From assembly GCA_903889895.1 (NCBI GenBank), contig CAISYZ010000143.1, forward strand, positions 1 through 51,139: a stretch of 51,139 nucleotides of DNA, written 5' to 3'. The translations under genes were made by a program, and so were the position numbers. The notes under the pieces are model-generated. The model was not told the DNA's origin, ran no database searches, and worked only from the letters and a program-made list of their open reading frames with translations. Origin of the DNA: an uncultured Verrucomicrobia subdivision 3 bacterium (GTDB taxonomy: Bacteria > Verrucomicrobiota > Verrucomicrobiia > Limisphaerales > UBA11358). Below, piece by piece: positions 26,630-34,540 of this stretch. The first letter of the stretch is position 1. Every line of letters begins with the position of its first letter.

Positions 26630-26909
26630 GGCCGTGGATCTGATATCAAAATAGTTGCCGTTGACATGTCCGACAATCGCCCCAACCATAAAATCCGACA
26701 CTGCGGTGGTAATTTTGGAGGTCAACGCACCGTGGGTGAAATTTACGAGAATCGGGGAAGCAATAAAATTAGCTAGGGTTGGAATGGCCATTATGTGGCG
26801 GCGAAATACCAGCCGCCAACCACTGCCAACTCCGCCAGTCCGTGAACCCATCCGTCCTTGCGCAGTCTATGGTTGGGCAGGCGGAAACTTCAGTTTTCAC
26901 CAAAATTGG

Positions 26910-26928
26910 CAAAAAACCGGGTTTTTTG
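26910..26928. terminator. symmetrical hairpin with A and T tracts
   Basis: CAAAAAACC-G-GGTTTTTTG forms perfect 9-base arms around one base, immediately followed by the smaller palindrome GGCCATTTTGGCC (26928-26940). The A/T tracts on both sides resemble bidirectional terminators, but no gene ends nearby on either strand and the centre is too short for a normal loop. Confidence 0.25.
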
Positions 26929-26966
26929 GCCATTTTGGCCGTTTTTGAGACTTGCGAATTAAGTTT

Positions 26967-27176
26967 GCAAGTCAGTAAACGTCTTCCGCAAGCTAGTATA
27001 CGATTTCCGCAAGCTGGCGGACGTCTTCCGCAAGTCAGTGAACTTCGTCTGCAAGCTTGTCCACCTCGCCCGCAAGTCAGTAGCCTTCGTCCGCAAGCTG
27101 GTTTAAGCCGTTCGCCAGCCAGTCCGCTGAGACCGCCAGTGGATTGAGGTTTTCCGCCGGCTGACCAACTTCATCC
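26967..27176. repeat. tandem array, ten units of exactly 21 bp
   Basis: Ten head-to-tail units, each exactly 21 bases and starting with GCAAG (units 1-7), GCCAG (8-9) or GCCGG (10); unit starts are 26967, 26988, 27009 and so on to 27156. The approximate consensus is GCAAGYYRGTnnACnTCnTCC. Units are diverged from each other while the spacing never slips. No Cas-type repeat/spacer structure is present. Read on the plus strand the array gives a heptapeptide periodicity (xPQxxxR), but no start site or domain supports a protein. Confidence 0.85.
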
Positions 27177-27375
27177 CTAGGTGATTGCAATTTTTCCCGA
27201 ATTGAGCAATAGGCCAGGGCGCAGAATCGGGGTTTAGTGGACAGTGGGAACGGGAAGGCAGGGCGATGCTGCGGCGTCCCCGGCTGGCGCTGAAGGGGGC
27301 GCGAAGGCGGACGCCGGCAATCAGAGTCCGGGCCAGCCTCGACAATCTGCGGGTGTGGGTTACGTTCCTATCAAG

Positions 27376-28458
27376 ATGAAAGGTGAAGCCGTATTTCTCT
27401 ACGCGTTTGACGTGGCCAACGAGATCATCACGTCGCGCGTGCATGAAATCCTGTCGGCCAAGCCGTTCCCGTTTGAGATCCGCATGGACCGGACGTTACC
27501 CAAGGACATGCCGCTCTACAAACCGCTGGCCATCGAACCGCCGCCGCTGGCGGCGTCCCTGCGCGGCGCGCCGGTGCAGCCGCTCATCCGCATCTATGAC
27601 GTGGGCGTGGTGACGGTGATGTTGCGGGCGGCGTTCACAGCCGCCGCGCCCGGCGAGTTGATGCGGTTTCACAATCCGCAATTGGAGAACGGGCTTACGC
27701 TGGATGCCGTGGCGCAGGATTTTTGCACGAAAGTCTGCGACGGCTTGAAAGATTCGCTGGTGGGGCGAACGGAATTTCCCCCGCCGCCGGAGGCTTACAC
27801 GGTGTTTTGCGTGACGGATCTGGACGGGGCAAAGGATGCCAACGTGTGGCTAGCCGAGCAGCGTCGGGCCGTGGCCGGTCTGCTCACCGAAACGGCGGCG
27901 GAGAAGCTGAGCGAGCCGCAGGTGAACGAGGTGCTGCGTATCCAGCGTTCGTTTGAGAACACCGACCTGGTGGTGATTGACTGGGACGCGGCGCTGGTGG
28001 TGGATTTGACGGGTTATGTGGATGATGTGCTCTACGCGCTGGAGCTGGCGAACCTGCAATTGGAGGAGTTCCGAATGATGGACCAGCGGCTGGACAAGTA
28101 TCTGGACCGTGCGTATGAAGATCTGGAACGCCGGCCCATGCCATTGTTCGGCGCGGCCAACAAAACGCTGCGGCACCTGCGCCGGTTCCGCGTGGATGTG
28201 GCCAAGCTCACCGACGAGGTGACGCACATCACAAAATTTTTCGGCGATTGGTATCTGGCCCGCGTCTATCTCGGCGCCCGCGACCGGTTTTACCTAGACC
28301 AATGGCGCACGAGCGTGGAGCAGCGGCTGGCCCAGCTGGACAAGCTTTACAGCGTCGTCCACGCGGAGGTGAACGAGCAGCGGATGTTGTGGCTGGAAAT
28401 CATCATCGTGATTTTCTTCGCGTTCGACCTGGTGATTTTGCTGTGGGTGAAGCGGTAA
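27376..28458 (+). CDS. DUF155/RMD1-like protein with C-terminal membrane helix
   Basis: A 360-residue protein resembling the RMD1/YagE (DUF155) family, whose bacterial role is unknown; yeast relatives act in meiotic division or mitochondria. The match is best in the C-terminal third: charged helices rich in coiled-coil-like Leu spacing (about 220-325), DKLYSVVHAEVNEQRMLWLE (about 322-341) and one terminal transmembrane helix before the basic end VKR. The start at 27376 (MKGEAVFLYAFDVANEI) is preferred over an in-frame start at 27244, because the extra 44 residues are low-complexity Gly/Ala/Pro and reach back toward the 21-bp array. It stands alone. Confidence 0.65.
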   Translation: MKGEAVFLYAFDVANEIITSRVHEILSAKPFPFEIRMDRTLPKDMPLYKPLAIEPPPLAASLRGAPVQPLIRIYDVGVVTVMLRAAFTAAAPGELMRFHNPQLENGLTLDAVAQDFCTKVCDGLKDSLVGRTEFPPPPEAYTVFCVTDLDGAKDANVWLAEQRRAVAGLLTETAAEKLSEPQVNEVLRIQRSFENTDLVVIDWDAALVVDLTGYVDDVLYALELANLQLEEFRMMDQRLDKYLDRAYEDLERRPMPLFGAANKTLRHLRRFRVDVAKLTDEVTHITKFFGDWYLARVYLGARDRFYLDQWRTSVEQRLAQLDKLYSVVHAEVNEQRMLWLEIIIVIFFAFDLVILLWVKR

Positions 28459-28585
28459 GGGCGCTGCAATTCATCAAATTCATCAAGATGCGGCCAAAGC
28501 TCACGGGGGGATTTATCTAGGCCGGCTGGCGGACGTGTCGTTTGCCGCTGGTTTTTTTGGTAAAAAAAATTATCCTTGTTGACTG

Positions 28586-28891
28586 ATGCTCGAACCATTG
28601 ACCAATCCACAAATCCGCAAGTTCAAGGCGGCGGCGCAACTGATGCCACCCTCGCTCAAAGTGGGCAAGGCCGGCTTGAGCGAAGGTTTTATCCGCACCG
28701 TTTCCGACGAACTGGACCGGCATGAACTGGTCAAAATAAAATTTGCCGAGTTCAAGGAGGAGAAGAAAACCCTCGCGCCGCTGCTCGCGGAAAAAATCGG
28801 CAGCCACCTCGTCATGCGTGTGGGCAACGTGATGGTGCTGCACCGCCCCAAGCCGGCGGCGGCTGAACCTGCCGATCCGGCCGCCGAGTAA
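28586..28891 (+). CDS. YhbY/CRM-domain RNA-binding protein
   Basis: A 101-residue CRS1-YhbY (CRM) domain protein; YhbY-type proteins bind pre-50S ribosomal particles. Residues 3-92 cover the domain: LTNPQIRKFKAAAQLMPPSL (5-24), VGKAGLSEGFIRTVSDEL (26-43), with VGKxG replacing the usual GxxG loop start, and HELVKIKF. The last ten residues are an Ala/Pro tail. T and A tracts at 28551-28570 may be part of its promoter. It converges on the dipeptidase gene with a single base between stops. Confidence 0.85.
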   Translation: MLEPLTNPQIRKFKAAAQLMPPSLKVGKAGLSEGFIRTVSDELDRHELVKIKFAEFKEEKKTLAPLLAEKIGSHLVMRVGNVMVLHRPKPAAAEPADPAAE

Positions 28892-28892
28892 G

Positions 28893-30260
28893 TTAACCCG
28901 CCAGTTCCTGCCACAGAAACGCGCTCATGCGCTGGCCGCCGGCAAAACAATCCAGATTGAACTTCTCGTCCGGCGAATGCGCGTTGTCATCCGGCAAGCC
29001 GATGCCGAGCAGCAGCGTGTCCGCGCCGAGGACTTTTTTGAACTCGTTCACAATCGGAATCGAGCCGCCTTCGCGCATCAAAATGGGTTTGGTGCCAAAC
29101 GCTTTTTCCAGCGCGCGCAAGGCCGCCTGCGCAGGTCGGCTGGTGGGCGAAACCAGATACGCCTCGGCGCCGTGACCGGCGGTGATTTCCAGGCGCACGG
29201 TCGGCGGGCAATTTTGTTTGAGCCACGCGCAGACGATTTTGCGGACATGCGCCGGCTTCTGATTCGGCACGAGGCGGCAAGTAATCTTCGCCCGCGCCCA
29301 CGCCGGCACGATGGTTTTGCTGCCTTCACCTTGATAGCCGCTGGTCAGGCCGTTGATTTCAAAGGTGGGCCGCGAGCTGCGCTGTTCCGTGGCGGTGAAA
29401 CCTTTCTCGCCAAAAAGCTTGGTGGCGCCGAGCAGCTTTTTCAACTTCATGTCGGACAGCGGATAGCGTTTGATCTGCTCGCGTTCATATTTCGAGAGCG
29501 GCGCGACGCCGTCGTAAAAGCCGGGGATTTTGATGCGGCCCTTTTCATCGCGGACTTTCGCCAGCAGTTGGGACAAGGCCATCGCAGGATTTTCCACCGC
29601 ACCACCGAAGATGCCGGAGTGCAGATCGCGTGCGGGCCCGCGGAGGGTGATTTCAAACGCGATGATGCCACGCAGCGCATAGGTCAACGCCGGACAATTC
29701 GGCGCGGGCATGCCGGTGTCGGAAACCACGATGGCATCGCACGCCAGCTCGGCGCGGTGCTGCTTTAGGAAGCCGGACAAACTTTTGCTGCCGACTTCCT
29801 CTTCGCCTTCCAGCACAAACGTCAAATCGCAGGGCAGGGGCGTGCCGGTTTTCAGATACGCCTCAACGGCTTTCAGGTGCGCAAAATTTTGGCCTTTGTT
29901 ATCCGTGCTGCCGCGCGCAAAAAGATTTCTCCCAGCGATGCGCGGTTCAAACGGGGGCGTGGTCCAGAGTTCAAGCGGTTCCGGTGGTTGCACGTCGTAA
30001 TGGCCATAGACCAGGTAATGTGGCTTGCCGGAATTTTTCGCCCGCTTGGTCTTGGCGACGACAATCGGATGGCCAGCCGTCGGGCGCAGGCTGGCGTCCA
30101 GGCCGAGGTGCTGGCAATGCTTCACCAGCCATTGCGCGCAGGCAAGCAGGTCGGGCTTGTGCTGCGGCTGGGCCGAGACGCTGGCAAAGCGCAGGTAGTC
30201 GCCCAGTTCGGCGACGAATCGGTCTTGGTGTTGTTTCAGGTAATGGAGCACCGGTTGCAT
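28893..30260 (-). CDS. M20-family dipeptidase/peptidase
   Basis: Di-zinc metallopeptidase of the M20 family, closest in layout to carnosinase-like dipeptidases; 455 residues. Metal and catalytic residues are visible: H87 and D89 in VYGHYDVQP, bridging D120 in GSTDNKGQ, E153-E154 in EGEEEVGS, and the aspartate of VVSDTGMP. The dimerisation domain carries DLHSGIFGG, with its conserved histidine, and a further metal-site histidine should lie in the C-terminal segment NAHSPDEKF. No signal peptide, so cytosolic. Peptide specificity is unknown. It is convergent with the YhbY gene. Confidence 0.9.
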   Translation of the reverse strand: MQPVLHYLKQHQDRFVAELGDYLRFASVSAQPQHKPDLLACAQWLVKHCQHLGLDASLRPTAGHPIVVAKTKRAKNSGKPHYLVYGHYDVQPPEPLELWTTPPFEPRIAGRNLFARGSTDNKGQNFAHLKAVEAYLKTGTPLPCDLTFVLEGEEEVGSKSLSGFLKQHRAELACDAIVVSDTGMPAPNCPALTYALRGIIAFEITLRGPARDLHSGIFGGAVENPAMALSQLLAKVRDEKGRIKIPGFYDGVAPLSKYEREQIKRYPLSDMKLKKLLGATKLFGEKGFTATEQRSSRPTFEINGLTSGYQGEGSKTIVPAWARAKITCRLVPNQKPAHVRKIVCAWLKQNCPPTVRLEITAGHGAEAYLVSPTSRPAQAALRALEKAFGTKPILMREGGSIPIVNEFKKVLGADTLLLGIGLPDDNAHSPDEKFNLDCFAGGQRMSAFLWQELAG

Positions 30261-30675
30261 GGCGGCAGGTTAAAAGTTTTGAGCGCAGGCCACAACCGCA
30301 TTGCGCGAATTTTGAACAGTTTGCCCGCAAGATGTTTAGGTTTTGGCAAAAGGTGGAAGGACGGGTTTAAGACAGCCATTAAGCTTGTTTCTGTTCATTT
30401 TGTTTTCGCTGTCCATTTTAGGGTTGGCATAGGGGTTTTGCCGGCGGCGCGCTTGGGCAGCGATTTATGGTTGGTGCGTCGCCTGACTGGACATCTGGGC
30501 GAAGGTGTGAAAACCCCATCACCAAGGGAGCCGGACGCAAGTCCGGCTCCTTTTCTACACTTATTTTTAACCAAGACACTTTACTGCACATGCTGCAAGT
30601 GCTGGGGAGGGTTTTGCAGACGGATGGGATAAAAGTTTTGTCGTCGTGGCGGGCAAATTGTGCTAAAGTTTTGTC
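30261..30675. other. intergenic region with an isolated terminator
   Basis: A gap of 415 bases between two divergent genes. The dipeptidase and kinase promoters must lie here, but no clear -35/-10 pair could be assigned. The dominant feature is the terminator hairpin at 30527-30556, which belongs to no visible gene. Short frames across it have no domains. A small RNA between about 30300 and 30556 is possible. Confidence 0.5.
30527..30556 (+). terminator. strong Rho-independent terminator without an upstream gene
   Basis: GGAGCCGGAC-GCAA-GTCCGGCTCC, a perfect 10-base GC-rich stem with a stable GCAA (GNRA) tetraloop, followed by TTTTCT. It points along the plus strand, but the nearest upstream gene is on the minus strand. 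It could end an unannotated small RNA, or protect the kinase gene, which starts 120 bases later. Confidence 0.7.
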
Positions 30676-31506
30676 ATGGCACGCAGTCTGGAAAAGGCGG
30701 GTTTGAAACCGGAGAAGTTTGGCCGGTTCTTTCTGCGCGAGCTGCTCAACAGCGGCGGCATGGCGGACATCTGGCTGGTTTCGGATGAACGCGGCAAAAC
30801 CTATGCCCTCCGGCGTTTGAAGAAGGAATTGCGCTTCAATTTCACTGCCCGCCGCCGGTTCAAGCAGGGCTGCGAAATCCTCGCGCAACTCAACGGCTGC
30901 GAGCATATCGTGGGCTATGTGGAGCACGGCAGCGATTATCTACTGATGGATTTTCTGGAAGGGGAGAATCTCAAACAATTGTCCGCCCGCCGCGATCCGG
31001 TGGTTTCAGAAAATGTGGCGCAGATTCTCTTGGACATGGCGGAGGCATTGCATGATGTGCACGACGCGGGCTATATGCATCTGGATTTCAAGCCGGAGAA
31101 CGTGCTGGTGTCGCGCAACGCGGCGGTGCGTTTGATTGATTTTGACATGGCGCGGCCCATCCCGGAGGAGCCGGTAAAATTTTCCAAGAATCCCGGCACA
31201 CCCGGCTACATGGCGCCGGAGCAGTTGAAGCGCGAGCCGATGGATGCGCGGGCAGACATCTTTGCCTACGGGGTTTCCGCATATGAATTGCTGACGGGCC
31301 AGAAGCCGTTCCCAGGTGATTCGCCAGGGGAAATCCTCGCGGCGCAAATGCAGCCGGAGGGCCCGTTGCCGTTGCGCGATCTGAACGCCGACATCCCGCG
31401 CGCGCTGGAGCAGGTGGTCTTGAAATGCCTCGAGCGGGACGTAGAGCGGCGCTATCCGTTCTCGGGCGTGATGCTGCGGGATTTGGAAAAGGCGCTGTAT
31501 GTCTGA
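30676..31506 (+). CDS. degenerate Ser/Thr protein kinase domain
   Basis: A 276-residue protein that is only a Hanks-type kinase domain, without a sensor or membrane segment. Conserved parts: E68 in helix C, D137 and N142 of the catalytic loop (HLDFKPEN), D155 (IDFDMAR), GTPGYMAPEQ, and DIFAYGVSAYELLTG. Departures: the glycine loop reads LNSGGMADIW (two glycines replaced), the beta-3 lysine position is R46 (YALRR), HRD is HLD and DFG is DFD. It may be a pseudokinase or bind ATP differently. It converges on hppA across a shared terminator. Confidence 0.85.
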   Translation: MARSLEKAGLKPEKFGRFFLRELLNSGGMADIWLVSDERGKTYALRRLKKELRFNFTARRRFKQGCEILAQLNGCEHIVGYVEHGSDYLLMDFLEGENLKQLSARRDPVVSENVAQILLDMAEALHDVHDAGYMHLDFKPENVLVSRNAAVRLIDFDMARPIPEEPVKFSKNPGTPGYMAPEQLKREPMDARADIFAYGVSAYELLTGQKPFPGDSPGEILAAQMQPEGPLPLRDLNADIPRALEQVVLKCLERDVERRYPFSGVMLRDLEKALYV

Positions 31507-31525
31507 ATCGTCCCGGCCAAATTAA

Positions 31526-31558
31526 AAAAGCCGCGCGGAAATATCCGGCGCGGCTTTT
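31526..31558. terminator. bidirectional terminator between kinase and hppA
   Basis: AAAAGCCGCGC and GCGCGGCTTTT form perfect 11-base arms (31526-31536 and 31548-31558) around an 11-base loop. The A and T tracts on the two sides make it work in both directions, as expected between the convergent kinase (stop 31506) and hppA (stop 31578). Confidence 0.85.
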
Positions 31559-31577
31559 GAATTTTGCGGGCGATAGC

Positions 31578-34163
31578 TTATTTCACCTCCACGCCAGAGC
31601 CGCTCACAAAGGCGACGGTGCCGGTCTGGGTGCGCACGGGATTGGCGTTTTTTTGTTGAGCTGGCGCAGGCTGTTTGGAAGCGTCGTCGGCATCCAAATC
31701 TTCGTCAGGAATCCGCATGCCATAGAAAGAACGATAGATGAAGAATAGCGCGATGATGAGAAAGAAACCGCCAATGAGGGTCTTGACGCTTTGATGCGGG
31801 ATGGTCACGGCGATTTCCACCGCAAGTAGGCCGAACAGAGTGGTGAACTTGATGACGGGATTCAGCGCGACCGAAGAAGTGTCCTTGAACGGATCGCCCA
31901 CGGTGTCGCCCACGACGGTCGCGGCATGGAGCGGTGTGCCTTTCATGCGCAGATCCACCTCCACGATTTTCTTGGCGTTGTCCCACGCGCCGCCGGCGTT
32001 GGCCATGAAAATGGCCTGGAATAAACCGAAGAACGCGATGGCGATAAGGTAGCCGATGAAAAAATACGGATTGAAAAATGCCAGCGACAGCGCGAGGCAG
32101 AAGATAACAATGAAAATATTCCACATACCTTTCTGCGCATAGACGGTGCAGATGCGGACGACTTCCTTGCTGTCCTCCTCCGAGGCCGTGGTGGCGTCGA
32201 GCTTCATGTGTTCCTCAATATAAACCACCGCACGGTAGGCGCCGGTGACGACAGCCTGGCAAGAAGCGCCGGTGAACCAATAAACCACTGCGCCGCCCAT
32301 GAGCAGGCCGAGAATGATTTCCGGTTGCACCACGCTCAATGCCTCGATGACGGGCTTGAATGGCCCCGGCACACCGGAGAGCACCTGGGCTTCATACATT
32401 TTTTGCAGCAACATGATGATACCGAAAACCATCGTGGTCGCGCCGACGACGGCGGTGCCGATAAGCACGGGCTTGGCCGTGGCCTTGAAAGTGTTGCCCG
32501 CGCCATCGTTCTTTTCCAACAGGTGCTTGGCGTTCTCAAAATCCGGCTTGAAGCTGAAATCTTTTTCGATTTCCTGCGCGATGTTCGGCTGCGCCTCGAT
32601 GCGGCTTAATTCATAAACGGATTGAGCGTTGTCGGTCACCGGGCCGTAGCTGTCCACGGCAATTGTCACCGGCCCCATGCCGAGGAAGCCGAACGCCACG
32701 AGGCCGAATGCGAAAATGGGCGCGGCGAATTTGAACTGCTCCGGCATCAGCGCGACGATGGGCGAGTCCGTGTAAGTAGCCAGCAGACACGCGCAGAACA
32801 TCAGCCCGAGAATTACGAAACCCATCCAAAACGCGGAGAAATTTCCGGCGACAAAGCCGGACAAAATGTTCAGTGACGCGCCGCCGTGTTTGGAGCAGGT
32901 GGTGACTTCCTTGACGTGCTGTGATTTGGTGCTGGTAAAAACCTTGGTGAATTCTGGAATCACCGCGCCCGCGACGGTGCCGCAGGAAATGATCGCAGAC
33001 AGCACCCACCAAAGATTGGCGTCAATGCCGGTTTGTTTCGCCAGCAGCAGATAGCTCGCGACGAACGTGATTACGATGGAAATCGCCGAGGTGATCCAGA
33101 CGAGGTGTGTGAGCGGCTCCTCAAAATCAAAATCTCTTTTTGCGCCGAACTTGGCCATGGTAATCCCTTCATTAAGAAAATAGGAAACCAGCGAGGTTAC
33201 AATCATCAGCGCACGCATGACGAATAGCCAGATGATGAGCGTGGCGCAGACGGTCGCGTTGGATGCGAGCGCCAGCGCAAGGAACGCGATGAGCGCGACG
33301 CCGGTGACGCCATAAGTTTCAAAACCGTCCGCCGTCGGACCAACGCTGTCGCCGGCATTGTCCCCGGTGCAGTCGGCGATGACGCCGGGATTTTTCGGAT
33401 CATCTTCCGGTAGTTTGAAAACGATTTTCATCAAATCAGAGCCGATGTCAGCAATCTTGGTAAAAATGCCGCCGCAGATGCGCAGCACGCTAGCGCCGAG
33501 CGATTCCCCGATGGCAAAACCAATGAAGCAGGGGCCGACGAGTTTGTTCGGCAAAAAAATTAAAATACAAATCATGAAAAACAATTCCACCGAAACGAGC
33601 AAAAGCCCGACGCTCATACCAGAGCGCAGGGGAATGCCGACGACATTCACCGGTGTGCCCCGCAGCGCGGCGAAGGACGTTCGGCTGTTGGCGGTGGTAT
33701 TGATGCGAATGCCGAACCAGGCCACGCCGTAGCTGCCGAGGATGCCGAAGATTGACGCAATGAGGATGACAAGAACGTCGCCCAGCGTTTTGTTTTCAAG
33801 GATTTTGAAATAAAAGAAAATGCAGCTGCCGATCAGAAGCCACAAAACCGCGAGAAACTTTCCCTGTTGAATCAAGTAGGTCTTGCAAGTTTCCCAAATC
33901 GTTTGCGAGACATCCGCCATGGATTTGTGAACGGGCAGCGATTTGGTCTGCCAGTATTGCACTAGCCCGAAGATCGTGCCAATGACGCACATCGCGATCC
34001 CGAAATACATTAGCGTCGTGCCGCCCACGCCGCCCAGACCGTCAAAGCTTACTTGGTCCAGCGGTGGAATTTTCAGGTCAGCCTCACCGGCGTGCAGCTT
34101 GGTAGTGGCAGTAATGATGGCAATGAATGTGGCGACGATGGCGAGTGGTTTGCGTGTTTGCAT
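31578..34163 (-). CDS. hppA: membrane-bound proton-pumping pyrophosphatase, divergent type
   Basis: Integral membrane pyrophosphatase coupling PPi hydrolysis to ion transport; 861 residues with about sixteen helices. The start at 34163 gives a signal-like N terminus (MQTRKPLAIVATFIA); an in-frame start at 34208 would add 15 residues. The substrate region is atypical: IADIGSDLMK where classical enzymes have DVGADLVGKVE, then EDDPKNPGVIAD and DNAGDSVGPTADGFETYG. GNTFKATAK places a lysine at the position that decides potassium need (lysine in potassium-independent, alanine in dependent enzymes), so K+-independence and H+ transport are predicted. The sequence resembles the small divergent Na+-regulated H+-PPase group. 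An 80-residue hydrophobic-plus-acidic C terminus ends the protein. Confidence 0.9.
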   Translation of the reverse strand: MQTRKPLAIVATFIAIITATTKLHAGEADLKIPPLDQVSFDGLGGVGGTTLMYFGIAMCVIGTIFGLVQYWQTKSLPVHKSMADVSQTIWETCKTYLIQQGKFLAVLWLLIGSCIFFYFKILENKTLGDVLVILIASIFGILGSYGVAWFGIRINTTANSRTSFAALRGTPVNVVGIPLRSGMSVGLLLVSVELFFMICILIFLPNKLVGPCFIGFAIGESLGASVLRICGGIFTKIADIGSDLMKIVFKLPEDDPKNPGVIADCTGDNAGDSVGPTADGFETYGVTGVALIAFLALALASNATVCATLIIWLFVMRALMIVTSLVSYFLNEGITMAKFGAKRDFDFEEPLTHLVWITSAISIVITFVASYLLLAKQTGIDANLWWVLSAIISCGTVAGAVIPEFTKVFTSTKSQHVKEVTTCSKHGGASLNILSGFVAGNFSAFWMGFVILGLMFCACLLATYTDSPIVALMPEQFKFAAPIFAFGLVAFGFLGMGPVTIAVDSYGPVTDNAQSVYELSRIEAQPNIAQEIEKDFSFKPDFENAKHLLEKNDGAGNTFKATAKPVLIGTAVVGATTMVFGIIMLLQKMYEAQVLSGVPGPFKPVIEALSVVQPEIILGLLMGGAVVYWFTGASCQAVVTGAYRAVVYIEEHMKLDATTASEEDSKEVVRICTVYAQKGMWNIFIVIFCLALSLAFFNPYFFIGYLIAIAFFGLFQAIFMANAGGAWDNAKKIVEVDLRMKGTPLHAATVVGDTVGDPFKDTSSVALNPVIKFTTLFGLLAVEIAVTIPHQSVKTLIGGFFLIIALFFIYRSFYGMRIPDEDLDADDASKQPAPAQQKNANPVRTQTGTVAFVSGSGVEVK

Positions 34164-34540
34164 TTTAATGGTGAGGTTCAGTAAAGTTGTATGCTGGTTG
34201 AAAATCATTATAGTTTCTAAATGGTTAACGCTATCCGCAGCATGAATCTGATATAATCAGCGGCATAGTGCTTTCCATTTATTGACTTTCACTACTCCAA
34301 TTTTGGAGTCGTATTGAAGCCTATTTCGAGCTCAGGCAGGTGGCAGACGCAATGTAAGGTTATGCCAAAAGCAACTGTTGTTGGAGAATGCTTCGATAGC
34401 GAGGGCTTCCTCATGGGAATCTGCTGAGGACAACCTAAGGTTTTTATTTGCCAATTCCGGTAAAGCCTTCAGCGAGGGAAAATGTAGATTGAAATTGCCT
34501 TAACTGAAAGGCGTATCAATTCAGAACACCTAAACATAGC
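34164..34540. other. divergent promoter region, hppA and hox operon
   Basis: A gap of 377 bases between the hppA and hoxE starts, AT-rich for this genome and without a coding frame. On the minus strand a TATAAT hexamer (34207-34212) lies 43 bases before the hppA start and could be its -10 box. On the plus strand TTGACT (34283-34288) lies just before the palindrome at 34294-34309. No Shine-Dalgarno is evident before hoxE. Confidence 0.5.
34294..34309. promoter_or_regulatory. palindromic operator candidate upstream of hoxE
   Basis: ACTCCAA-TT-TTGGAGT, perfect 7-base arms around two bases, five bases after a TTGACT hexamer and about 230 bases upstream of hoxE. It would sit between or over -35 and -10 elements, a common place for a repressor. 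The cognate regulator is unknown, and a promoter has not been proven. Confidence 0.4.

Larger units (their letters stand above)
26493..27375. other. gene-poor region between the lyase and DUF155-like genes
   Basis: A stretch of 883 bases separating two divergent genes. It holds a palindrome 15 bases upstream of the lyase start (26507-26522), a long inverted repeat (26580-26629), a strong symmetrical hairpin (26910-26928) and the ten-unit 21-bp array (26967-27176). The longest frames (minus 26609-26851, plus 26779-27147) have no recognisable domain; the second merely reads through the array. I see no convincing gene. Confidence 0.6.

Noticed and set aside
26609..26851. Small minus-strand frame of 80 residues (60 from the second Met)
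   Set aside because: No domain, no ribosome site, and its end lies in an inverted repeat. Composition does not clearly look coding.
26779..27147. Plus-strand frame of 122 residues with a heptapeptide period
   Set aside because: It is the 21-bp array read as protein; period 21 always gives a seven-residue repeat when no stop occurs. No start signal or homology seen.
26967..27176. CRISPR array
   Set aside because: Units are contiguous with no spacers of unrelated sequence, are diverged, and there are no cas genes. The same holds for 50466-50780.
27244..27375. Extended N terminus for the DUF155-like protein
   Set aside because: Low-complexity Gly/Ala/Pro sequence unlike the family; the ATG at 27376 starts the conserved-looking part.
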